A stretch of 10,402 bases of DNA, taken from positions 1 to 10,402 of the forward strand of contig JBOGKW010000132.1 in the NCBI GenBank assembly GCA_050746205.1. The letters run 5' to 3'. Both the position numbers and the translations under genes were made by a program. Below the pieces are notes generated by a model. That model did no database searches and had not been told where the DNA came from. It worked only from the letters and a program-made list of their open reading frames with translations. Numbering within the stretch: position 1 is the stretch's first letter; each line of letters starts with the position of its first letter. The DNA comes from JAKAUF01 sp050746205 (GTDB lineage Bacteria; Acidobacteriota; Terriglobia; Terriglobales; SCQP01). This document shows, piece after piece, positions 1 through 5,162 of this stretch.

Positions 1-645
1 ATTGAAGGTGGAATCCAGCTGGATCAGCGTGCTCTTCAGCAGCCCCAACTGCGCCTGCACCTCGCGCTCGCTCAGCACCTTCAACGCGCGGTAGACCAAC
101 GGCACCGCCCGCTGCAGCGGGAACACCTCCCGCCGGCCGGCGGCGGGCCGGCGTTCGTTCACCGGCGCCAGGGATTCGATGAGGTTTTCGTAGCCAATGA
201 ACTCCCGGCAGTTGCGCTGCAAGATGCTGCTGGTGAAGGAGCGACCGCCCACGACAAAGACGGCCTTGTTGTACTGCTTCAGCTTCTCCACCAGGGCGAT
301 AAAGTCGCTATCCCCGCCGACGATCACGAAAGCATTGATATGGGGATGGTTGATGGCCATTTCCAGCGCGTCCAGGGCCAGATTGATATCCGCCCCGTTT
401 TTGTCGCCTCGCGGGGTCAGGTCCCGTTGGACCATCAGGACCGCATTCTGGGTCAGGGTGCGGGTCAACTCCCCGGCGCGCTTCCAATTGCCATACGCCA
501 CCTTGGTGACGACCTCGCCGCGCTCTTTCAGCGCCTCCAACACCAGCGCGAGGTCAAAGTCGCGACCTGCGGTGTTGCGGACGCCGATCTGGATGTTGTC
601 AAAGTCAATGAATACTGCGATTTTCAACAATTTTTCTTCGTTCAC
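1..645 (-). CDS. NYN (LabA/PIN-like) domain protein with LOTUS-type C-terminus, partial
   Basis: Likely metal-dependent ribonuclease or RNA-binding protein of the NYN family. The frame is open from a GTG at 645 to the window edge (215 residues seen, C-terminus missing). The NYN core spans about residues 9-135: VFIDFDNI (residues 11-18, acidic D14 and D16), GDKNGADINLALD (80-92) and VGGDSDF (109-115). These are the acidic clusters that build the PIN-like metal site. After a linker (about 156-175), residues 176-215 (PLVYRALKVL...) look like the start of an OST-HTH/LOTUS domain, a common partner of bacterial NYN domains and thought to bind RNA. The start is uncertain: the ribosome site is poor, and a second in-frame GTG lies at 666. 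The gene appears to have a long leader from a promoter at 905-935. Family call is firm; RNA target and cellular role are unknown. Confidence 0.87.
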   Translation of the reverse strand, partial: MNEEKLLKIAVFIDFDNIQIGVRNTAGRDFDLALVLEALKERGEVVTKVAYGNWKRAGELTRTLTQNAVLMVQRDLTPRGDKNGADINLALDALEMAINHPHINAFVIVGGDSDFIALVEKLKQYNKAVFVVGGRSFTSSILQRNCREFIGYENLIESLAPVNERRPAAGRREVFPLQRAVPLVYRALKVLSEREVQAQLGLLKSTLIQLDSTFN

Positions 646-689
646 AGGAAAATGGGGCCAATCCACTTGCGGCCACCGCGCCCATCTTC

Positions 690-898
690 TAGCGCTGCCC
701 AGCCGGAACGGCTGACGGCAACTCCGCAACCTGTGCACCCAGCGGGCGGCAGATCGTGAGAAAACGGGAGCTTAGGAAAGCGCCAAACTTGTCCCAATGC
801 GGGAACCTACAAGTGACGTGGCCAGCTTCAAATCGCGCCCAGCGGAGCAGGCTGGCGAAACACCAGCCCCAAAAGGTTCTGCGCATCCGCTAAGCGCC
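690..898 (-). ncRNA. Possible structured leader or small RNA upstream of the NYN gene
   Basis: The stretch 646-971 has no convincing protein gene. The predicted transcript from about 898 can form several hairpins, read on the minus strand: GGCTGGTG-TTT-CGCCAGCC; a CTTGT/ACAAG stem that also encloses CCC/GGG; and CAGCCG-TTC-CGGCTG (714-700). A weak long-range pairing (GC-AACCT at 882-874 with AGGTTGC at 732-726) would close a domain of about 157 nt. The size resembles 6S RNA, but I cannot match its conserved core and do not name it. It could be a stand-alone RNA, a regulatory 5' leader, or chance pairing in GC-rich DNA. A 65-codon open frame inside it (886-689) has no recognisable features. 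Confidence 0.25.
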
Positions 899-904
899 AA
901 CACC

Positions 905-935
905 ATACTAGCACGGAACGCAGGTCCGGTGTCAA
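905..935 (-). promoter_or_regulatory. Sigma70-like promoter for the NYN gene or its leader RNA
   Basis: On the minus strand a perfect -35 TTGACA (935-930) is followed 19 bases later by TAGTAT (910-905), preceded by TG in the extended -10 position (TGCTAGTAT). The spacer is two bases longer than ideal, which the extended -10 could offset. Predicted transcription start is near 898, about 250 bases before the GTG at 645. No other sequence in the gap matches as well. Confidence 0.5.
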
Positions 936-971
936 ATGGGACGCGACGGACCCGGCCTCACGGACCGCCCA

Positions 972-2258
972 TTATGGGTTTGTGGCCCGCAACAGCAACG
1001 GGCGGCTGAGACGTACCGCCATGGCTTCACCGGTGAACAGCTTGAGATCCCGCTTGCGTCCCAGCAGCACGCCAGCGGTGCCGACCGCCGCCCCGGCGGC
1101 GCCGCCCAGCAGGGCACCGCGCCCGCCGCCGAAAATGGCGCCAAAGATGGCTCCAAAACCCCCGCTGGTGGCCACCTTACGCGCCGCCTGCCCCCCCTGA
1201 CCGTCGCGCTGGATGGTGCCCTCGTTGGGATTCACATTGTTGTTCACCGCTCCCTCGCCCACGCCGTTGACCCGGGCGTGCAGGGGATAATCCACGCCGC
1301 CGGGTAGGTGCATGGCGTCAAACCGTAGCTGGATCTCCGCGTTGCCGCTGAAGTGGCCGCCGCGCCGGATCTGCTCCACGGTGCCGGTGATGGTGCTGCC
1401 GGCGGGAATGACGGACTTGTTGCCCACCCACACTGGCACCGTAACCGTGGCACGGAACGGGTCGCCCGCCCGGTTGGCCTTGGTGCTGATCGTGGTGTCC
1501 AGCCGCGTCTGGATGATCGTGCCTTCGGAGACCAGCGTGCCGTTGCTGTAATTGCCGCTGGCGAGCGCCCGGGCCACCTCGGGGTTGGTCGGCAGCAGGC
1601 CGGCAGGTGGGGGTGGCGGATTTACCGTCCCGGGGATCTCGGCGTCGCTGCGCACGCCGATCGCCGAATTGTACAGATGGTGGTGATACCCGTCTTCGTA
1701 TCCCTCACGAAAGCCCTGCCGAAACTCCGCCTGATACGGTGCGAAACCGCCCATCGCGGGGCTGTATCCGGCGGCGGCCCGCCGGTATTCCGCATTGTCG
1801 GCATAGCCATACTGCGCGTTGCGCCCGCTGTCAAACTCCCCGGCGGTATAGCCTTCGCGGTAGCCGATTCCCCGCCCCGCCGCCAGCGCGCTCTTCGCCT
1901 CGCCGCCGACGCTGGCGGGGCGCCCTTGGTACCCATCCGTATAGCCGTCATCGAAGCCGCTGCGAAAGCTGCTGGCATAGGTCACGCGATCGCCGTCCGC
2001 AGTCTGGTAGCCGCCGTCAGCGGTTTGGTAGGCGTAGAACTTGTGGGGGTTCGCTGCCGCCCCCTGAGCCCGGTCCGCGTTCCCCGCCTGATACCCGGCC
2101 GCGTAGCCGTTCACGTACGCCGGATCCACGCCCGCGGGTGCCTGCGGCCCGGGCACCGCCCATACCGCGCCGCAGAGAGCGAGCAGCCCAGCCAGTGCGC
2201 CGACGGCCGACCATCCCCGCCGCCAGCCGCGCCGCCGCTGGCATCCAAGCGTAGCCAT
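972..2258 (-). CDS. Secreted Gly/Tyr-repeat protein with C-terminal glycine zipper
   Basis: Exported protein of 428 residues, function unknown. The ATG at 2258 was chosen because GAGGAGG sits just upstream and the N-terminus is then a clear signal peptide: an Arg-rich n-region (8-14), a hydrophobic core (18-33) and likely cleavage after AVWA (34). The frame stays open further upstream but without such a site. Residues 48-191 carry four irregular copies of an aromatic-xx-Gly motif (YVNGYAAGYQAG, FRSGFDDGYTDGYQG, IGYREGYTAG, FRQGFREGYEDGY), plus a doubled YQTADG. After a Pro stretch (214-218), residues 240-330 form a beta-rich domain (GTIIQTRLDTTIST, VIPAGSTITGTVEQI) of a type I associate with Acidobacteria envelope proteins. 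Residues 366-399 are a glycine zipper (FGAIFGAIFGGG, GGAAGAAVG), which may insert in or pack against a membrane. It is transcribed divergently from folP. Outer-membrane or periplasmic location is inferred. Confidence 0.82.
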   Translation of the reverse strand: MATLGCQRRRGWRRGWSAVGALAGLLALCGAVWAVPGPQAPAGVDPAYVNGYAAGYQAGNADRAQGAAANPHKFYAYQTADGGYQTADGDRVTYASSFRSGFDDGYTDGYQGRPASVGGEAKSALAAGRGIGYREGYTAGEFDSGRNAQYGYADNAEYRRAAAGYSPAMGGFAPYQAEFRQGFREGYEDGYHHHLYNSAIGVRSDAEIPGTVNPPPPPAGLLPTNPEVARALASGNYSNGTLVSEGTIIQTRLDTTISTKANRAGDPFRATVTVPVWVGNKSVIPAGSTITGTVEQIRRGGHFSGNAEIQLRFDAMHLPGGVDYPLHARVNGVGEGAVNNNVNPNEGTIQRDGQGGQAARKVATSGGFGAIFGAIFGGGRGALLGGAAGAAVGTAGVLLGRKRDLKLFTGEAMAVRLSRPLLLRATNP

Positions 2259-2318
2259 GCAAACCTCCTCGGAGCGGAGCCGCGCACCGGCCACGCCGGG
2301 CGCTAGCCGCTTCCTAGC

Positions 2319-2325
2319 TATTATC
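2319..2325. promoter_or_regulatory. Overlapping divergent -10 elements between the glycine-zipper gene and folP
   Basis: In a GC-rich gap, the short AT island holds TATTAT on the plus strand (2319-2324, 5/6 match to TATAAT) and GATAAT on the minus strand (2325-2320, also 5/6). They could serve folP and the glycine-zipper gene respectively. No convincing -35 is seen on either side, so this is suggestive only. A plus-strand start near 2331 would make the ATG at 2330 unusable and favour ATG 2387 for folP. Confidence 0.33.
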
Positions 2326-2386
2326 CTCAATGCATGACGGTTCCTGCCGCCCATCGGTTTCCTGCCGCTCGCGGGGCCGGGCGGGC

Positions 2387-3337
2387 ATGAGGTCTCGGCT
2401 CCAACGCCACTGGCAGGCCCGCGGCCGGGATCTGTGTTTGGGCGACCAAACCCGGATCATGGCGGTGCTGAACCTTACGCCAGACTCGTTCTACGCCGCA
2501 AGCCGCGTCGCCCGCGCGGACGAGGTGCTGGCGGTGGCCGAGGCGGCCTTGGCCGCCGGCGCCGACATCCTGGACCTCGGCGCCGAGTCCACCCGCCCGG
2601 GCGCGGCGCCGTTGGCGGCCGAGGAGGAGTTGCAGCGCCTGCTGCCGCCGCTGGCGGCGGTGCGGCGCCGATGGCCGCAGTGCTGGCTCTCCGCCGACAC
2701 CCGTCATGCCGCCGTGGCCCGCGCCGCGCTGGATGCCGGCGCCGACATCATCAATGACGTCAGCGGCCTGGGTCTAGGCGGCGCGGCCGGCGAACAAGCC
2801 GAGGGCCGGGCTCTGGCTGCCGTCATCGCCGCCAGCGGCTGTGGCGCGGTGCTCATGCACCGCCGCGGCGACTTCGCCACCATGCACCACCTGCCCCCGG
2901 TGCCCGATCCGGTGGGTTTGGTCGCACAGGGCTTGGCAGAAATCGCCGCCCAGGCTGCGGCAGTGGGCATCGCCGCCAGCCACGTCGTGCTCGACCCCGG
3001 CTTCGGCTTCGGTAAAAACGGCCCGGAAAATTGGCCCCTGCTGGCCCAGTTGGACCGGTTCCAAGCCCTGGGCTTCCCCCTGTTGGCCGGGCTGTCGCGC
3101 AAATCCTTTATCGGCCGTTTGCTAGGGGGCGCGCCGCCCGAGCAGCGGCTCTACGGCACCGTGGCCGCCGTCACCGCCGCCATTTTGCGCGGCGCCGACA
3201 TTGTCCGCGTGCATGACGTCGCCCCCGCCCGGGACGCTGCCCGCGTGGCCGACGCCGTGCTGGCCGCTGGTTACCGCCAGGTGGACCGGGAAGACAATGC
3301 GGCTCAGCCGCCCGATTCTGGACGGCCCCGCCGCTAG
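2387..3337 (+). CDS. folP: Dihydropteroate synthase
   Basis: Joins p-aminobenzoate to 6-hydroxymethyl-dihydropterin diphosphate to make 7,8-dihydropteroate, a cytoplasmic step of folate synthesis and the target of sulfonamides. Family motifs appear in order (numbered from ATG 2387, 316 residues): NLTPDSF (29-35), DLGAESTRPG (63-72), SADTRHA (102-108), IINDVSG (121-127), VLMHRRG (155-161), LDPGFGFGKN (202-211), GLSRKSFIG (235-243, with K239) and RVHDV (274-278). The TIM-barrel fold is complete. The frame also opens at ATG 2330, but that adds an Arg/Ser-rich extension and lies at the likely transcription start; ATG 2387 gives a normal N-terminus. The last 12 or so residues (AAQPPDSGRPRR) and the stop are encoded by repeat copy A, and a GC hairpin covers the stop codon. 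The enzyme assignment is very secure. Confidence 0.95.
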   Translation: MRSRLQRHWQARGRDLCLGDQTRIMAVLNLTPDSFYAASRVARADEVLAVAEAALAAGADILDLGAESTRPGAAPLAAEEELQRLLPPLAAVRRRWPQCWLSADTRHAAVARAALDAGADIINDVSGLGLGGAAGEQAEGRALAAVIAASGCGAVLMHRRGDFATMHHLPPVPDPVGLVAQGLAEIAAQAAAVGIAASHVVLDPGFGFGKNGPENWPLLAQLDRFQALGFPLLAGLSRKSFIGRLLGGAPPEQRLYGTVAAVTAAILRGADIVRVHDVAPARDAARVADAVLAAGYRQVDREDNAAQPPDSGRPRR

Positions 3338-3456
3338 CGGGGCCTGCGGCTGGACTTCGGCGGGATCCCCAGCATGCAGCGGTGCAGGCTGGGGTGGGAA
3401 ACGGCGGGCAACGCACTCCCGCTGGCGCCTATGGCGTCTCCAAGTTGCCGCGAACA
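3299..3456 (+). repeat. Intergenic repeat, copy A (overlaps the folP 3' end)
   Basis: Begins with the near-palindrome GCGGCTCAGCCGC (3299-3311), then CCGATTCTGGACG, then a 26-base core (3332-3357) matching copy C at 24 of 26 positions. It ends with a block (3403-3456) shared with copy B, including 21 identical bases at 3433-3453. Between these lie two hairpins (3324-3344 and 3367-3394). GTTGCCGCGA is repeated at once (3444-3453 and 3458-3467). It has no coding capacity of its own. Confidence 0.7.
3324..3344 (+). terminator. GC hairpin over the folP stop, possible terminator
   Basis: GGCCCCGC (3324-3331) and GCGGGGCC (3337-3344) form a perfect 8-bp stem around the loop CGCTA. The folP stop TAG (3335-3337) lies at the loop and stem edge. 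A second stem follows: CCCCAGC (3367-3373) with GCTGGGG (3388-3394). Neither has a T tract, so intrinsic termination is uncertain; the hairpins may instead protect the mRNA 3' end or simply belong to the repeat. Confidence 0.4.
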
Positions 3457-3696
3457 GGTTGCCGCGACCAGCCTAGGGGAAACGGGGCGGGGTGCGCGGC
3501 ACCGAGGCTGACCACCGGGCGCCGATGGCTCGCAGGGCTCAGGAGGGTAAACGGGGTGCGGGGTGCGGGCCCCCTTGCTGTGCGCCGGCCGGAACGGCGA
3601 CACTGGCAGAGCCGGGCAGCTCTGACGCCCACGGGGCAGATATCGGTGAGTCAGATTCCATCCCCTGCGGCTCCCCCTCGCCATGGCGCCTGGGCA
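3457..3696. other. Non-coding gap between repeat copies A and B
   Basis: The whole gap from the folP stop to the rlpA start is about 458 bases; this is the part not taken by the repeats. I see no gene with a credible start or family match. It holds a loosely repeated G-rich phrase: AAACGGGGCGGGGTGCG near 3480 and AAACGGGGTGCGGGGTGCG near 3549. The plus-strand frame of rlpA stays open through it, giving an Arg/Gly/Pro-rich translation without domains, most easily read as chance in GC-rich DNA. Confidence 0.5.
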
Positions 3697-3810
3697 GCAG
3701 CTCAGCCGCCCTGTTCTGGACGCTCCCGCTGGTCGCTGCGGCTGGGCTTCGGAGGCCGGCAACGGACACCCGCTGGCGCTCAGGGCGTCTCCAAGTTGCC
3801 GCGATACGCA
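3697..3810 (+). repeat. Intergenic repeat, copy B (overlaps the rlpA 5' end)
   Basis: Starts with GCAGCTCAGCCGC (3697-3709), one base off the copy A palindrome, and runs through CTGTTCTGGACG. It carries CTGCGGCTGGGCTT (3736-3749), identical to 14 bases of copy C, and ends in the block 3755-3810 shared with copy A. It is shorter than A, lacking the hairpin segment in the middle. The apparent TTG start of rlpA (3796) lies inside the 21 bases identical to copy A. Confidence 0.7.
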
Positions 3811-4578
3811 GCCACCCTGGGCGCTGCCCTGGCTGCTACCCTCCTGACCGCTGGCTGCGCCCACCCCGCCCGGCGCGTGGCGGTCGAGCCGCCGATGCCC
3901 CCCGGTGTCACTTGGGGTGCGGCCCCGACCGCCACGCCCAGCGCGCCGCCGCCACCGGTCGCCGCCCCGCCGCCGCCCGCACTGCGCCTGGCCCTGCTGG
4001 CGGGCGCGCCGGAGTTGGTCCAACCGCCGCGCGACGGCGAAGTCTGGCAAATCGGCATCGCCAGCTTCTACGGCCTGCATGAGCAAGGCCATGAGACCGC
4101 CGACGGCGAGCGCTTCAATTACCATGCGATGACCGCGGCCAGCCGCACCCTCCCCTTCGGCACCCGGGTGCGGGTCACCGACTTGGCCACCGACCGCTCG
4201 GTGGTGGTACGCATCAATGACCGCGGCCCCTTCTGGACTCACCGCATCCTCGACCTTTCCGCCGGCGCGGCGCGCAGGATCGGGCTCTATCGCCAAGGCC
4301 TGGGCCGCGTTCGGGTGGAGATCGTCCAGTTGCCCCGGCCCTTGCCTCCGGGCCGCTACACCGTGCAGGTCGGTTGGTTCCATCACGCCCGCCGTTGGCG
4401 CCGTTGCCGCCAACTGATGCGCCAGGCCGTGCCCGACCCGGTCATCGGGTTCCGCTCTTCCTATGGACGCTGGCTGCGCTACGGCAAGGATGCGGCGCTG
4501 AGCCAGACGGAGGCTCTGCGCATCACCGCCCGACTACGCGCCCAAGGCTATCCGGCGTATATTGTCCGGCTCAATTAA
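3796..4578 (+). CDS. rlpA: RlpA-like lipoprotein (DPBB domain plus SPOR domain)
   Basis: Outer-membrane lipoprotein of the RlpA family. Where studied, these bind denuded glycan at division sites through SPOR and some cleave it as lytic transglycosylases. From TTG 3796 (260 residues) the N-terminus is a lipoprotein signal with lipobox LTAGC (Cys at residue 20), then a Pro/Ala linker (about 35-65). The double-psi beta-barrel spans about 91-180 (IASFYG, TADGERFN, TLPFGTRVRVTDL, INDRGPF with D142, RILDLSAGAA). SPOR starts near 187 (RYTVQVGWF) and runs to the C-terminus (YPAYIVRLN). Two oddities: the catalytic His expected in the AAH-TLPFG motif is Ser116, exactly 26 residues before D142 as in the Pseudomonas His/Asp pair; and the start lies in repeat copy B with a poor ribosome site. 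TTG is chosen because it gives a normal lipoprotein signal; a GTG at 3646 is also in frame. Family call is secure, start is not. Confidence 0.87.
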   Translation: MPRYAATLGAALAATLLTAGCAHPARRVAVEPPMPPGVTWGAAPTATPSAPPPPVAAPPPPALRLALLAGAPELVQPPRDGEVWQIGIASFYGLHEQGHETADGERFNYHAMTAASRTLPFGTRVRVTDLATDRSVVVRINDRGPFWTHRILDLSAGAARRIGLYRQGLGRVRVEIVQLPRPLPPGRYTVQVGWFHHARRWRRCRQLMRQAVPDPVIGFRSSYGRWLRYGKDAALSQTEALRITARLRAQGYPAYIVRLN

Positions 4579-4645
4579 ACCCACGCCGGTCGAACGCCCG
4601 GGTGCCGGGGCCCCGGTCCGGGACGACGGCGCGGCGGCGGCGCGC

Positions 4646-4651
4646 TATCCT
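4646..4651 (+). promoter_or_regulatory. Possible -10 element for the HIT gene
   Basis: TATCCT fits the TAnnnT pattern and stands out in GC-rich DNA, 16 bases before the HIT ATG. It would leave only a short leader containing the GGGAG ribosome site. No -35 is visible. The nine bases TATCCTAAG recur at 10361-10369, close to the right edge of the window. Weak evidence. Confidence 0.22.
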
Positions 4652-4667
4652 AAGCGCGGGAGATCGC

Positions 4668-5015
4668 ATGCCTGATTCCGACTGCTTGTTTTGCCGCATT
4701 GTCAGCGGCGGCCTGCCGGCGCAGAAGGTCTATGAGGACGAGCAGGCCGTCGCCTTCGAGGACATCCAGCCGCGGGCCCCCACGCACCTGCTCATCGTGC
4801 CCAAGCAGCATGTCGCCGGCTTGGCCGAGGCCACCCCGGCCGACGCTCCACTGCTCGGACACCTCCAGTTGGTCGCCGCGCGCCTAGCGCGCGAGCGCCA
4901 CCTGGCGGGCGGCTACCGCACCGTACTCAACGTCGGCCCGGATGCCGGCCAAAGCGTCTTCCACCTCCACCTGCATCTTCTCGGCGGCCGTTCCCTGGCC
5001 TGGCCGCCGGGCTAG
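4668..5015 (+). CDS. HIT-family nucleotide hydrolase (HinT-like)
   Basis: Small cytoplasmic hydrolase of the histidine triad superfamily; HinT-type members cleave purine nucleoside phosphoramidates and acyl-AMPs to release AMP. The 115-residue protein has the normal HinT length. CLFC (residues 6-9) with H48 is the usual zinc-type N-terminal pair, followed by VYEDEQAVAFEDIQPRAPTH and VPKQHV (44-49). GQSVFHLHLHLLGG (94-107) contains the triad H99-x-H101-x-H103 that forms the active site. ATG 4668 was chosen for the GGGAG six bases upstream and the canonical N-terminus; the open frame extends further back into rlpA but without family similarity. It follows rlpA by 89 bases, a gap with a perfect 12-bp palindrome at 4605-4616. 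Co-transcription with rlpA is possible but not shown. The physiological substrate is unknown. Confidence 0.93.
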   Translation: MPDSDCLFCRIVSGGLPAQKVYEDEQAVAFEDIQPRAPTHLLIVPKQHVAGLAEATPADAPLLGHLQLVAARLARERHLAGGYRTVLNVGPDAGQSVFHLHLHLLGGRSLAWPPG

Positions 5016-5115
5016 GCTGCCGGCCCTCGCTGGCCCCATCGCTGCGGGCTGAACCGGTTGCTGAAAAGCCCCACGCCGCGCGGGGGAGCGCGCCCAGCCC
5101 GCACGCTGGTATATG

Positions 5116-5157
5116 CCGAGCACGGGCGAAGAAGCCCTCGGCCCGGGTAGCGCTCGG
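5116..5157. terminator. Possible bidirectional terminator between the convergent HIT and M1-like genes
   Basis: CCGAGC (5116-5121) pairs with GCTCGG (5152-5157), enclosing a second stem GGGC-GAAGAA-GCCC (5124-5137). It lies in the 147-base gap between two convergent genes, where a terminator is expected. There is no T tract on either strand, so function is inferred from position and pairing only. Confidence 0.3.
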
Positions 5158-5162
5158 CGCGC

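Noticed and set aside
689..886. 65-codon minus-strand frame in the gap before the NYN gene
   Set aside because: No ribosome site and a Trp/Arg-rich translation without features; the DNA looks more like a leader or RNA.
1353..2306. A 317-codon open frame on the plus strand opposite the glycine-zipper gene
   Set aside because: Its translation is Arg/Ala/Gly-rich with no domain, and the minus strand has a ribosome site, signal peptide and recognisable domains. GC-rich DNA commonly keeps antisense frames open.
2480..2520. FolP pterin loop TPDSFYAASR instead of the common TPDSFSDGG, considered as a sulfonamide-resistance sign
   Set aside because: Loop variants with Tyr after TPDSF are ordinary in several phyla, and the known resistance insertions cannot be recognised here.
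3299..3810. Repeats between folP and rlpA considered as a CRISPR remnant
   Set aside because: Only two long, unequal, mosaic copies with no regular spacers and no cas genes.
3334..4413. A 359-codon minus-strand frame opposite rlpA
   Set aside because: Low-complexity Arg/Pro/Gly translation without motifs, antisense to clear DPBB and SPOR domains.
4605..4616. Perfect 12-bp palindrome CCGGGGCCCCGG between rlpA and the HIT gene
   Set aside because: No loop and no T tract; likely by chance in a run of G and C, so not listed as a terminator or operator.
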